Of a stretch of 64,000 nucleotides of DNA, positions 23,001 to 36,400 are shown in pieces (the first letter of the stretch is position 1; every line of letters begins with the position of its first letter). Below the pieces are notes generated by a model that was given only the letters and a program-made list of their open reading frames with translations, had not been told where the DNA came from and did no database searches. A program made the translations under genes and the position numbers. Origin of the DNA: Cladopsammia gracilis (taxonomy: Eukaryota; Cnidaria; Anthozoa; Scleractinia; Dendrophylliidae); the NCBI GenBank assembly GCA_022457155.1, contig JAJGOT010000421.1, positions 688,501 to 752,500 of the forward strand. Direction: 5' to 3'.

Positions 23001-26000
23001 ACCCTATTCTAGACCAAAAATCTCTGATTACTATACCCTATCCCAGACTAAACTGCCTGAAAACCATACCCTTCACAGCGGCACATACCTATATAGCTCA
23101 TATATGGGAGTACCCCCCCCCCCCCGAACAGAAATTTTCTACTTTGTGGTGTCATCCGAATATTTGTGAAATACAACAGTCAAAGCTTGTGACTCTAATA
23201 ATTTAGCTACTGGGAACTCATCATTCATTACCAAAAATGACTAAAGTAATCATGTGCAAACCAGAAAGGACTTTCAAGTGGACCAAACGACCGGAAATAA
23301 ACTTTATAAATAATCCCGTATGGACTGGACTTTGAAGTGACTGTAACCGGAACTGACCTTCTATTATTGTAACCGGAAATGACTAGCCTTAACTCAGGAT
23401 GCCTTGTAACCGGAAATGACTAGCCTCTCAGGATAATATTGTAAACTTTAGGGATTTGTTATTGATAAATAAAATATTTTAAAAGAAAAAAAAAAACACT
23501 TTTGTTGTGTTTAGCGGTGAAAATGGTTTGCAAAATCGTTTTTCCCTGCTTTATTTCGCGGTTTGCTACTCGAGAGGTTTCACATTTCTCAAACAGTGAG
23601 CTTTTGTGGAATTTGTGCAGTCTACTAAATGTACTGTGCAGACGGTCGCGTAATAAGCTTACTGTTTTTGAGAATTGCTAAAATTGAAAAGTAGCCTGGT
23701 TGTCAATCTTAATTCTAATTTTTCTTGTGCTTCCGACCTTTCACCTAAGTTAAGCTTATCATCATCGTTTCTGTTCAGAGAGCTCCGCTGTTAGGCTAAG
23801 CCTATCTATATATATTACACCCTGCAAATAGCTCTGACTAACTCCTCGGCAATAAAGAGATTGAGCTTTTCATTCAAATGCAGTTTTGCTTGACGTTTTC
23901 ACTCTTTTTTGTATAAGCGCATTAAAAAAGGGAAGTGTGACCCCAAAAAACTACTTGGAGCCACATTAAAGTGTAGAGACGATGCGAAACGCTTTTTTTT
24001 ACGGTCTCAAAGTCAGGTTGGTGGTGCTAAAAAGTGGCTCCAATTTATGCGCGGCCAAAACTACACTGTGGCGTAAATAGTTGTACAAACTGCTGCGGGA
24101 ATTATAGCGAACAAGAGAGCTGACAAGAGACATCGCTAGAGGTAGACAAAATTGTGGCGAGCAGCCTCAAACATACGAGGGATTAGAATTTTTCGATTAC
24201 AGAGGGTGCAACAAAACTTTATTTCGCTCCAGAGGAAAATAGGCTAGCGAAATACAAAAAATTTGTTCGCCAACATCGGAAAGGGTACATCGAGGGATGC
24301 TGTTTTCAACGAAAGCGCTTATTGTTGAGATTAATATTATTTTATAAAAAAACATTCCGGCTGGCGAGGCCGTTTAATGAAGCATAATTTTGCAATCCAT
24401 ATCCTGTTTAGAAGTTCCTTCAAGCTTCGGGCGACCCCGTAGCTGTCCAAGCGATTTCTGTGATTGGCGAACGATACAACTGATATATCACTTGAACAAT
24501 GCCCCTATCCCTAATCCCTATCCCAGCGGGACAAATCTATTGTTTTCTTAGCGAATCACAGACATCGTTTGGACAAGTGCTAGACTACCCGGGGGGGGGG
24601 CGGGCAAGCTTCAGCTCGATTGGAGAGCCATCGAAGTCAGTGAGGCCTACAAAATTATATTGACTCGATCGGCACTGACCGGCGAGTAATATAAATGTTT
24701 ATACGGTATTCCAAATTATGTTCACAAGCAGGCTTCTATTCTACGAAACATGTATCAAAACTATATCTACAAATGCGTAAGACTATTCGTAACAAAATAC
24801 ATGGCAGGTCAATTTTTATATAATGAAATATAAATCAGACATGTAAATGTTAACACTAAAACACAATACTTTGAACTCACTTACAAGCCGCTAAGCAGTT
24901 AAAATTTCCAGAAACTTTCAATCGCTGGCAAGACACTGAACTAAGAAGTTTAATTATGGAGAGTAACCTGGCCTTCGCTGAGGGCGGACGTGTTTTCGCT
25001 AGCTTCTTTAAATGAATTCAAAATTTTCAAGATAATGTAATTAATGAAGGCTGCTAGGCTATATTCGCTTTTAAAACAACATGGGAAAAGAAGACGCCCG
25101 TGCTGATAGCCGGAAACGGTTAAGAGAAAGCGGTTCACAGACTGACGGGGAAGACGAAGCGGACGGCCATTATTGTGAGGCTTTTTCCAAACTGGATGAA
25201 GTCAGTGAAAAGATTGACAAATTGCTTACAAGACTTGGCGAGTTAGAGGCTATGCAAGGTAGAGTGGCAGAATTGGAAAAAGAAAATAAAAATTTACAAG
25301 AAAGTCTAAACACCGCTCAAGCTGACATCGACGAAATAAATTCATCTTCAACCGCCATGTGTGCAACACTGGAATCCCACGCAAAGAATCTGGAAGACCT
25401 CAATGCTAAAATAAAATATCTTGAGTGCCGTAACATCAGGTTAGAAGCATACACAAGACGCGAAAATCTAAAAGTGTTTAATGTTCCAGAAGGAAGAGGT
25501 GAGTCAACTTTTGCTGAAGATAAATTGAGGAAAGTGATGCGCGATAAACTTAAAATCCCAGAGAAAGATATCGAGCAGATCCGTTTCGAACGCGTTCACT
25601 GCATCCCTGCTCGGAAGAATACCAGTCCTGGGCAGAACGTCAAACCAAGGCCTGTTATAGCTAAATTTAGCTTCTTTCAAGATAAGGAATATGTTTGGTC
25701 GTTTGTTAAAAACTTGAAAAACACAAACATTTCAATCGTGAATGATTTCCCTCGGAATATTGATGAAATACAGAAGACGCTATATCCCATCCTGAAAAAG
25801 GCCAAACAGAAAAAGCAAAAAGCCTATTTCAAAGTTGATAAGCTAATTATAAACGGGCAAATCTATAGAGGTGAAGAAACAATCAATCTCCCATATTACG
25901 GTCTCATTATGGATACAAGATACAGCGGAAACTAAAGCCAAAGCGGTCACAGCGCGACAGCATATCGATAGTTAAGTTTAGTTTATCGTTTACGTGTTTT

Positions 26001-29000
26001 ATTAGTGTCAAATTATTTTACCTTCCTTGCTTCACAAAAAATGCGATTAATCTAGAAACTTTTTACCTTACAGGTTATTGTATGTTTTCCTGTAGATTAA
26101 TAATTTGTTTTAGAGCGATATCATCAGTTTATATACACTATATTTTCTTGCATTCTGCGATATCTTTGATATCATTTTCGTATTATTTGACCTCATCTAT
26201 AATACCACGTCCCCGATTCAGCTCTAATGACCGATCATTCTCTTAGTTTACTATCTCTTAATGTGAAGGGATTAAGCAATTTCAGAAAAAAGCGAACGAT
26301 TTTTACGTGGTGTCGAAAAAGAAACTCTGATATAATATTCTTGCAAGAAACTCATTCGACATTGTCAACACAGTTAAATTGGAAAAACGAATGGGGTGCA
26401 GAACTTATTTGCTCTCATGGGAGCTCAAACTCTCGAGGTGTTGCAATCTTAATCAAAAAAGGTCTTGATTGTGTTATTCACTCTCAAATGGTAGATACAT
26501 CTGGAAGGTATATCGTGGTTAAAGCTGCCATCCAAGATAAAATGTATGTTCTTATAAACATTTATGCACCAAACAAAGACGAAAATATCGTGAAATTTTT
26601 CAAAGATCTGTTAACTAAGCTGGCAACCGAAAATTTGGATTCAGAGGAAAATATTGTGATTGGAGGTGATTTCAATTGTCCTCTGAATCCTACACTGGAC
26701 AAAAAAGGTGGCATAATGACGCCTAGGAAATCTGTGATAAATTGCATCAATGATGTCCAAAGTCAATTAGATCTTGTTGATATATGGAGAATTAAAAACC
26801 CGCAAACTAAAAGTTTTACCTGGAGTCAACGATCTCCACTAATTTTTTGTCGCCTTGATTATTGGTTGATCTCTAACAATTTACATGACTGGGTCAAAGC
26901 CACAAATATAATCCCCGCCATTAGAACTGACCATTCCGCTATCTATCTAGAATTTGGAAACGTGGACAAAGAGGCTAAAGGTCCTGGGTTCTGGAAGATG
27001 AACACCTCTATATTAAAAGATGATGAGTACATTGATGATCTTACAAAAAGTTACCAATTTGGATCGCGGAAGGCCGAAAAGAACTTTCCAACCATCGTAA
27101 TATTTGGGACTGGATAAAATATAACATAAGAGCTCATGCTATAAAATATTCCAAAACGAAGGCAAAGAAGAGAAATGAAAGAGGATTAAAACTTGAAAAA
27201 GAATATACTGAAGCGAGACAGGTTTTCGAAAAGAACCCCAATGACTTGAATGGAAACAATTTAAATGCGGCTAAGGAAAAGCTTGAATTATTTTATGATG
27301 AAAAAGTCAACGGAATAATAATCCGTGCCCGAGCTCGCTGGCATGAACACGGCGAAAAAAGTACCAAATATTTCCTAAATTTAGAAAAAAGAAATCATGT
27401 GAAAAAGCATATAAGGAAACTAGTCATCAGCGGCGTCGTAAAGACAAATCCTTTTGACATTCTTCAAGAACAAAGACGATTTTACCAAGAGCTATACAAA
27501 AGTTCAATTAGTGATGCGGAGAACTGTCAGAACATTGTAAAGTTTCTAGAGAATTTGAATATACCTCAACTAACCGAAGAACAAATGTTGTCCTGTGAAG
27601 GCAAAATTTCAGCTGAGGAATGTTATAATATCCTCGATAGTTTTCAAACTAACAAAACTCCCGGGAATGACGGAATTCCTGTAGAATTTTACAAAGTGTT
27701 CTGGTCATTAATTAGCGACCCATTTCTTAAATGTGTGAACGAAAGCTTTGAAAAAGGTGAAATGTCTTGCTCTCAAAAACAAGCGGTAATTACTCTAATA
27801 GAAAAAAAAGGAAAAGATCGTTCATATATTGAGAACTGGCGTCCAATTTCTCTCGTAAACGTTGACACAAAAGTAATGTCCAAAGTGATCGCCACTAGAA
27901 TTAAGAATGTTCTTCCAAATATCATACACCATAACCAAACTGGATACGTGAAGGACCGATATATCGGCGAAACAATTAGATCAGTTTTCGATATTATGGA
28001 TTTCACTGCAAAAAAAAGCATTCCGGGATTAATGATATTTATTGATTTCGAAAAGGCATTTGATAGCGTAGAATGGGAATTTCTTCGCTATTGTTTGGAA
28101 TCCTTTAATTTTGGACCTAATTTCATCCAATGGGTGAAAACGTTCTACAGAAACATACAAAGCTGTGTAATAAACAACGGACTTTCATCTGAATACTTCA
28201 ATCTTGAACGTGGGGTACGACAGGGGGACCCACTCTCTCCTTATCTCTTTGTAGTAACTATAGAAATATTAGCAATAGCAATTCGACAAAACAAAGATAT
28301 AAAAGGCATCTCTATTGGGAGTGAGGAGACAAAAATCCTTCAATACGCAGATGATTCGACGGTAATACTTGCCGACACAAGCTCTGCTACCGCTCTCTTT
28401 AAGCCGTTAGATAATTTCAAGATTGTTTCTGGCTTAAAGATTAATTGTTCCAAAACGGAAGCTATGTGGATAGGTTCTTCAATGAATTGCAAAGCACAGC
28501 CTTTCGGAATTAAATGGCCCAACGAGCCGATTAAGGCTTTGGGAATTTATTACACGTATGATCAAAAATTGCTTCTCGAAAAGAATTTCATAGAAAGATT
28601 AGACAGCATTAAAAACCTGATTAGAATCTGGTCCTCTAGAGGTCTTTCTATTTATGGAAAAATTACAATTATCAAATCTCTATTAATTCCAAAATTTGTT
28701 TTTGTGTCATCCTTAATACCTACCCCAAAAGAATTTGTTAATCAGTTAAACCAGTTATTATTTCAATTCTTATGGAATGGTCCTGATAAAGTCACACGCA
28801 GATCAGCGATAAATGATTACTCCAATGTAGGATTAAAGATGATTGATTTTGATAGCATGATAATATCGCTCCGATTGGCATGGCTAAAAAGAATATTTGG
28901 CTTAAATGATGGCACCTGGAAACGGTATCTGACATGGCATCTAGAACCCCTTGGCGGCCTTTTTTTGTTTTATTGCAATTATGATGTTAGAATCCTGCCA

Positions 29001-30445
29001 CTGAATACTTCGCTATTCTATCTAGAATTATTGCAGTAGTGGTCAGAATTTAGAGATTCGTTCTCTTCAGAAAAAGATTGGCAACATATTCTTTGGAATA
29101 ACAAACAAATACTCATTAATAATAAAACAGTTTATTATAAAAGTTAAGTTGGTATAGTTCATATCAGTGATCTATCCTTTGAATTAAATAACAAAGATTC
29201 CTTCTCCCTAGTTTCTAACAGGATTTCAAAAACTAATTTTTTAGTTTGGGCAGGTCTTCGACACTCCATTCCTTCCATTTTAAAAAATAGTTCTCCTAAA
29301 TCAACAACAGGTGAACTCGCTCTAAAAATAGATGATAACATATTTGATGTGACAAAGAAGAAATCAAAAGACTATTATACTTTACTTGTAAGTAGAAAGG
29401 CTCTTTTTCCAACTATTGTAAACAAATTGCAGGATGAATTTCATTTCACACTTGAGGAAGTTAAACAAATTTTTACGATCCCGCACAGTGTTGCTCTTGA
29501 AGCATATGTTAAGGCATTTCAGTACAAAATTCTCAACTCCATTCTTTACACTAATGCTAAACTTTACAAAATTGGTTTTAAAACGAGTGATTCGTGCTCA
29601 TTTTGTTCATCTGAATCAGAAACGCTATATCACTTCCTATATCTCTGTCCTTATTCAAGAAATTTCTGGCGTGACTTCGAAATATTGCGGCACGAACTTT
29701 TAAATGAGAACATTCGACTTTCGTTACAAGATGTTTTAGTTGGAATGATAACACAAAACTCCCCTTCTGCAAAGTTTTTAAACTATCTAATTTTAATCGG
29801 GAAATTGTACTTGTGGGATTGTAGAAGAGGTCAAGTTTTGCCAAAGATACATGGATTTAAAAAGAAAATTGCTGTAAAATATGAAACAGAAAGATATATA
29901 AGTTTGTATGGTGAAAAGAAAGTAAAGGATTTCCTTAAAGCAAAATGGATAGTGTCACCTCTTGTAAACGCTTGATTAATATGTTATTTATTTATTTATT
30001 TTTATTTTATTTTATTATTTTTTTTTTGTTATGTGTTAGTTCAGTAGTTGTATTATATTATTAGTAATATTAGTAGTAATTATATATTTATGTAGGTATG
30101 TTAATATTATAAGTAGTTTTTGCTGTGTAAGAAGTATATATTGTAAGTAATTTTGAAATAGTTTTGAACTTCAGTATTGTAATTGTGTAAAATAATAAAA
30201 GAAAATAAAAGAAAATAATAATAATAAAAAAAAAAGAAATGAAATGAAACGAACAGCAAAAGAAAAATGAATGAGAGAGTAAGTGAAAGAATCAATGAAT
30301 TAATGGCAAATGAGAAAAAGCGAGAGGTAAGGAATACATAAATACACAAATAAGTGAATGAATGAATGAATCACTGAATAAAAGAGGAAAAGGAAAAAAA
30401 AAAAAAGAAGTTTAATTATTACGTATATACTTGAGTTCAAACATT

Positions 30446-30485
<40 letters not shown>

Positions 30486-33400
30486 ATACGCTATCAAGGC
30501 GCCTTGCCCGCTAAAAATACACCATTCACATTCAATTCAGCGAGCTGCCTGAAAAACACCACCTCGGATATGCATAACATATCAGTATAATTTAGAAACT
30601 TTCAACTAGCAAGACGCCAAGCAGCTAAGACATATCATTCTCATTGAAAAAAGAACTTTAAGTAGACAGGCGAACTGCCGAGCCGATAAAATTAGCTCAT
30701 AACCTCCATGCGCAATCAATGAACTTCAGAGAAGACCGGCCGAGTCACTAATATCATGTAATATGCATTGTTTGTACTGCAAATTATAACGTCCGCGTTC
30801 AATAAACGCCAGTCACCGAGCCACTAAAAAGAAATAACAAAAAAGCCTGTGTTCAACAAGCTTACAACTCAACTGGCGAACCACTGAGACGCTGTGCTAC
30901 TAAAATGTTTACCTTTCACGTTCAATAATCTAAATCAAAGTCCGTCTTCATCATGTTCACTTCCTTTGCTTATGCGGCACAGTCGGTTTGCCTCGCTACG
31001 GCAAAACTACAGTGGACACGATCATTTCATTTGATCAAGAGTGATCCGAAACTGATCCTCTTCACATTCAGGGGACTGTAAAGAAACATATTAGGCGCTG
31101 TGTAACATTTGTACAGCCAAAAACGTTGGCAAAATGACCATCACGCCAAAGGATTCCAAGGGAATTATAGCGTAAACAAACCAATGTGTCATACTATCTA
31201 CGAATTTACGACATCACTCACTCCCTCGCCCCAGGCTCTCCAAAAATTGGAGCCACTTTTCAACCGAAGTGACGCATCTTCGAGCGGCTAAAAAAAAAAC
31301 GATTTTCTTTCTTTTCCTCAGGAAATGATGTTATTTTCGTTCTTTGGACATAAAAATTAAACTACTGAAAAACGACAGAAAAAAAAATACATTTCATAGG
31401 CACTTTGAAGATGTTTTGCATTTAACATTAAAATCGATCTGAAAGGAATTTTTCAACGGAGACACACGTTTTGATGCGTATCTACCTTAAAATAATAAAA
31501 TTTAATCTTAACTGAAGTATGTGTTCCATGATAGTCGAGTGGTTTGAGTTTCCGCCTTAGTCAGGGAATGACAGACGGGAGGCGCAAGTTCAAGTCACGT
31601 TCAGGATTCTTTTTTTTTTTCCTTTCCGACTGGACATTATGAAAGTGATGAATTTTTTTTCTTAGCGTTCATCAAAAATCCTTTCATTTAACTTTAAAAA
31701 AATATCGAACCGTGTCAGTGTGAAAACAAGCTTACCACAATATTACGTTACGCGTTAGCATTTCTTATTCACGGGTTGGCTCTTAGGAGCCTTTGATTAT
31801 TCATTCTCTGTAGCATTTATGCGCGCTAAGCGCGCGCTCGAATTCGCGTTTTATTTGAATATTTTTGAATGGTGTACACACAACATATTTTAGGTGAGCA
31901 CGAGCGTTTGTCTCGTGAGAACGCGAACCCTGATAAAGGGGGTGTTTCTTGATGTTGCGGAAGCCATTGTTGGTTAGCTTTTGTGTTGTGGTGTGGGTAT
32001 TGTTCAGTGTCGTGCGCGCTGTGATTGGTCAATTTAGCGGGCCGTATTTTTCAGTACGGCCCGCTAAATTTGAGAGTCCCCCGCATCGGGCCTAACACAC
32101 GCTTACAAAAGTTGTTTTCTACATTAAAAATTATCCAGAGGAAACGTTTGGAGCTAAGTGGGTAAATATGCCAGGTTACAAAAACTCTCCGATGAAATTA
32201 AAATATAACTTCAGCAAAAAACTAATTAGCTGCGAATCAAAAAGCATTGACAATTTTCTCGAGTAAGCTTTTTTGTTTTGGTATTGAGCTTTTAGGCTGT
32301 TAGTTATAAAAACTCGAGTAACACGGCAAATTCGTTTAACTCTTACAATTTAATTAAGCATTAACAAAACAGTCTTTCTTCGTGAGAAAACGTCTCTATG
32401 AAAAACATAAAGCTGCAAAACAAGTGAAACGACTTCCATCGGCAAACTGTATCATGTAAGCTTAAATTAACTTATTTTGACCAAGTTTTTGTCTGGTTAT
32501 AAACTTAAGTTCAGAGTTATCGTTTGTGGCAGTGGTTCTAATAAGAACAGACTTGAAGCTACAAAATTACGGTAAAAATGTATCTTGATTCCTCAGCGAA
32601 ATTTTTGTCCTTGTAGTGGAGTCCATGAAAACAATTTTGCGTATTCGCAAATACGCTCTTGCTGCAGCTCACGCTGAAAATTTGTCAGGTGCGATTGAAA
32701 TTCAAACTCATCCATGCACAAAGTTCGGCATGAAGCCACTAAAGCACACAAAAAGCCAAAAACAACTTGCAGTATTTGATGACGAGATATTTTCAGTGTC
32801 CTTTTAGAAGTTTGAGAGTTTCTTCGTTCACCGCTGTAGACCGAAGTGCTGCCACATTTTCCCGTTTGACAAACACGTTTGTTTTGGCAATTTTATCGCG
32901 GCGTTTTCATTCTTCTTTTCCTCACTTGCCTTCGCCAGTAACTAAGAATCCTTTTCAAAGAAAACTACCTTATGTTAGGTTTCCGTCGTCCTACCGAACA
33001 CATAGAAGTTTAAATTAATTCGTTTAAATAGAGTTTTCATTCAAGAGCCACGCAAGTTCACGCCGAATCGAGGACCGATCTCACTATTTTTGAAAGCCAA
33101 TAAAATTTGCTCTTTGCTTTCTTGTGACGTACGTCAGTAAAATGAAGCCATCCATCTTTTGACTTGAAAGGTTTTCCTTTATCTCCGATTTAGAGATATA
33201 ATAAATATCTTACTAACCTCGTTTTCTCTGTCCGTACTGTAAATTACGCTTTATGGCCCAAGCGCGAAGCGCTTGGGCCATAAATCGAAGGGGAAAAACA
33301 AGGGCCGTAATTTACAGTACGGCCCTCGAACTCGGTTAGTAAGAGGTATTTACGTCATTTGGTGATCACACCATCCGCAACATATAAGGGTTATCCCCCA

Positions 33401-36400
33401 AACCTCTGTCTTTGTAACAGTTTTTTTCAGCACTCGATGTTAAAAAAATTTCAATATTGTCGAGTGTGATAATCCGGGCTAGTGTAGTTATGAAAAGAAC
33501 TGTTGTTGTTGTCGACATTGACTGACGTTTCGACAACCTGAGCGCAAGTCATCTTCAGAGTCATGTGAATTGCGAACCGTCAGTTGATGGTATTAATGTA
33601 TGGTTGTTGCTGCCATTGGTCAGTTTAGCTATGGTGTCAACAACAACAGTTCTTTTCAGAACTACACTAACCTGGATGATCACACTCAACAGACTACAGA
33701 AAAATAATCAATAATTCAGAGCTTACTGCCTTGAACTGATACAGACTGATATCAGTGACTGCCATCTTGGTGTATGCTTTCATTTGTACTTGCGGCCTTT
33801 TCCACACTCAGCCGCTCGTCATTCATTTAAATTTTATCCATGCTTATCACTGAGAGTGCATTGAGGAAGCCTGGAAGCGTCAATCTGCTTGAGTATGGGT
33901 AAATACTTGAATCAAAACACTGATTTCCTTCACGCTTTCGCCATGGTAGCTCGCCATGATACATGTGTCAGGATGGTATCCGCTGACCAGACAAACATGA
34001 ACCATACGCACGGCTGTAATTACAAGTGATTTTATGTCGACAACACTCCCGTGGCAAGTCTAGTTTAACTATCGTAATGCATTTTTTTGTTCTTTGTTTT
34101 TTTATTACATATGATTATCCGGGTTATGATGAGTTGCCACACCAAATAATTTTAAGAGTGACATTGATGTTATCGATATTGGCATATCAGTGTTGAATAC
34201 TGAACATGTGATATATTACATTATCACTTTAAGTAATGATCCGCATAAGAAGGATAGCGCTGAACGGCAATGGAATGTCAAGCACGATGGAATGTCAAGT
34301 TTTTTCATTGTTACAACTAGTGATCTCATTGGCCTAGTCTCAAAAACCGGTAAAAGTTAAGGTTCAAGGTGCATCTTGTCTAATTTTTTTAAGGTTTCAA
34401 GTAATTTGAGACCCAATCGCACAACATACAATTTTTAAAAGATATTGTATTTGGGGAACTTCATCAAAGAAGCAAAATTATTAGCTACTGTCTTCTGCTA
34501 TTCTGATTGGTTAAGCACGAACATTTCCTAAAATTTATTTTAAGCAAATGGATTTTCTTTATTTTTATAATGAAATATAATTATTAACCATCAGCTCCTC
34601 CTCTATTCTTGAAATCAAAGATATTATATGTGGGAAAGAGTCAATGCCGCAGAACAATGAAGTTTAATATCGTTCTTATGTGGAACCCCATTACTTAAAT
34701 GAAATAGCTGTAGCATTTACAGAAGCTTCATTCCACTGAGGAATCTTATATAAATGGAGGTATAAAGTTATGTTTAGCTCTCGATATTGGAGGTTTTTGA
34801 TTTGGCCCGTGTGATTCAGGGGGCGCAAAACAGTTCTTCTTTTACTTCTGTTTTGTACTCACCGTGGTATATCATAAAGTAGTATTTTGTGCATAATTTT
34901 ATTTTTTCTTTACTGTATTTCTTTTAAGACCCTCTTTGGGTTTGTCTGTCTACATACAATTAACTCCCGCCTTGCGGACACCTCGCTATTACGGACACCC
35001 CGCTAGTACCGACAGCAGCTAAATCCCCAGCAAAAGTTTTAAATACGGACTGAAACAAACTCCCGCTATTGCGGAATTTCGCTATTATGGACACTTTATT
35101 CGAGCCCAACGTTACAATGTTATTGTTCGACACTCGTTATAACTGACATCGAGCGGTACCTTTCAACAATTACACATAATTGAAATCTTAGGATTTGAAA
35201 TTGATGGCCGCGAACAAAAGAAGCGTAAATCCAACCAAAAAGACAAAGGCGATGACACACAAAAAAAAACATTTCAACTATTGAAGGTGCCGCTCGATAT
35301 CAGTTATAACGAGAGTAAAACAATAACATTGTGATGTTGGGGCCGAATAAAATGCCGTTATAGTGAGATTTCGCAATAGGGGGAGTTCGTTTCAGTCAGA
35401 TATCTGTAACTTTTGCCGGGGATTTAGGTGCTGTCCGTACTAGCTGGGTGTCCGTAATAGCGAGGTGATCGCAAGGCGGGAGTTGACTGTATGTAGACAG
35501 ACGAACCCAAAGAGGGTCTTAAAAGAAATAAAGTAAAGAAAAAAAATATAGACAGAATGCTACTTATGATATATCACGGTGATTACAAAAACAGAGGTAA
35601 AAGAAGAACCCTTTTACGCCCATGTATCACGTCACGCAATCTTTGCCGGGCCAAATCAAAAACCTCCAATTCGAGAGCTAAACATAGTTTTATACCCTCA
35701 TTTATACAAGATTCCTCAGGGGAATAAAGCTTCTGTAAATGCTATAGCTATTTCATTTAAAATGATAAATATAGGAAATCGTATGAACACGAGTGCATTT
35801 CGTGATTTATGGGCGCGAGTGATGTTTAAGCGGCTCGTGCAATTTTGAGAACTTTCAAAACATCACGAGTGCCCATAAATCACGAAATGCACGAGTAGTT
35901 CATACGATTTCTTGTTTATAATATTCTCAACAAAATTTTGGTGAGGCCGTCACGGTCCACTGCGCGCCCTAGTGAACATGAAACGCTTCAATGGTTTCCA
36001 AGATGCTCACATGTTTTATTTTTAACCAATCAGGATAACAACCTTTTGACAGATAAACCATGCGTGAAATCAAACCATTGATCACATCATTTAAAAAAAT
36101 AACTAAGCTTGAACTTCCAAGCTTTTGAAAGAAAGCGTAAAAGGTTCGCATTCCGTATTGCACTTTAACCTAATTTGCACTCTATAATCTATTTATGCAT
36201 TCGTCATTGACCAATCAGAAACTGTATATTTTGTTGAGTATATTATAATATAATATATCACATGTTCAGTATTCAACACTGATATGTCAATATCAATGAA
36301 ATCAACATCACTCTCAAAATTATTTGGTGTGGGAACTCCTCATGACCCTTATAGTCATACGCAAGAAACGCAAAAACTACTATTTCGTTTTATGAAAACA

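Larger units (their letters stand above)
19372..23497 (+). mobile_element. Decayed LINE with 5' UTR, EN, RT remnants and poly-A
   Basis: The 5' region (19372-19760) is GC-rich and recurs in reverse orientation at 48520-48990. A short lysine-rich frame at 19765-19968 is where ORF1 would be. Endonuclease (20103-20434) and RT (21340-22410) remnants follow. The 3' end is marked by aataaaatattttaaaagaa plus an A-run at about 23485-23497. A MITE is nested at 22677-23125. Confidence 0.65.
18969..23972. mobile_element. TIR element of 5 kb carrying a nested LINE
   Basis: About 60-bp ends are inverted: ggtggctccaagtagttg at 18975 with cttccctttttgaatgcact, and the complement of the same text at 23911-23970. 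Between them sit a decayed LINE (19372-23497) and a MITE (22677-23125). Without these the original element would be about 0.9 kb and probably non-autonomous. No target duplication was confirmed. Confidence 0.6.
24958..30404 (+). mobile_element. Nearly full-length Tx1/L1-like LINE with TSD
   Basis: The element is bounded by exact 15-bp direct repeats. It has a 123-bp 5' UTR, an intact ORF1 (25081-25935), a 291-bp spacer, ORF2 with one frameshift and two stops (26227-29975), and a long AT-rich 3' end that finishes in an irregular A/G-rich tail of some 220 bp and a final A-run. It lies in the last long intron of the host gene, antisense to it. Because the 5' end and both TSDs are preserved, this insertion is relatively recent. 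Confidence 0.9.

Noticed and set aside
30107..30497. Minus-strand frames rich in Phe/Leu/Ile/Tyr
   Set aside because: They are translations of the A-rich LINE tail and the (AAAT)n microsatellite.
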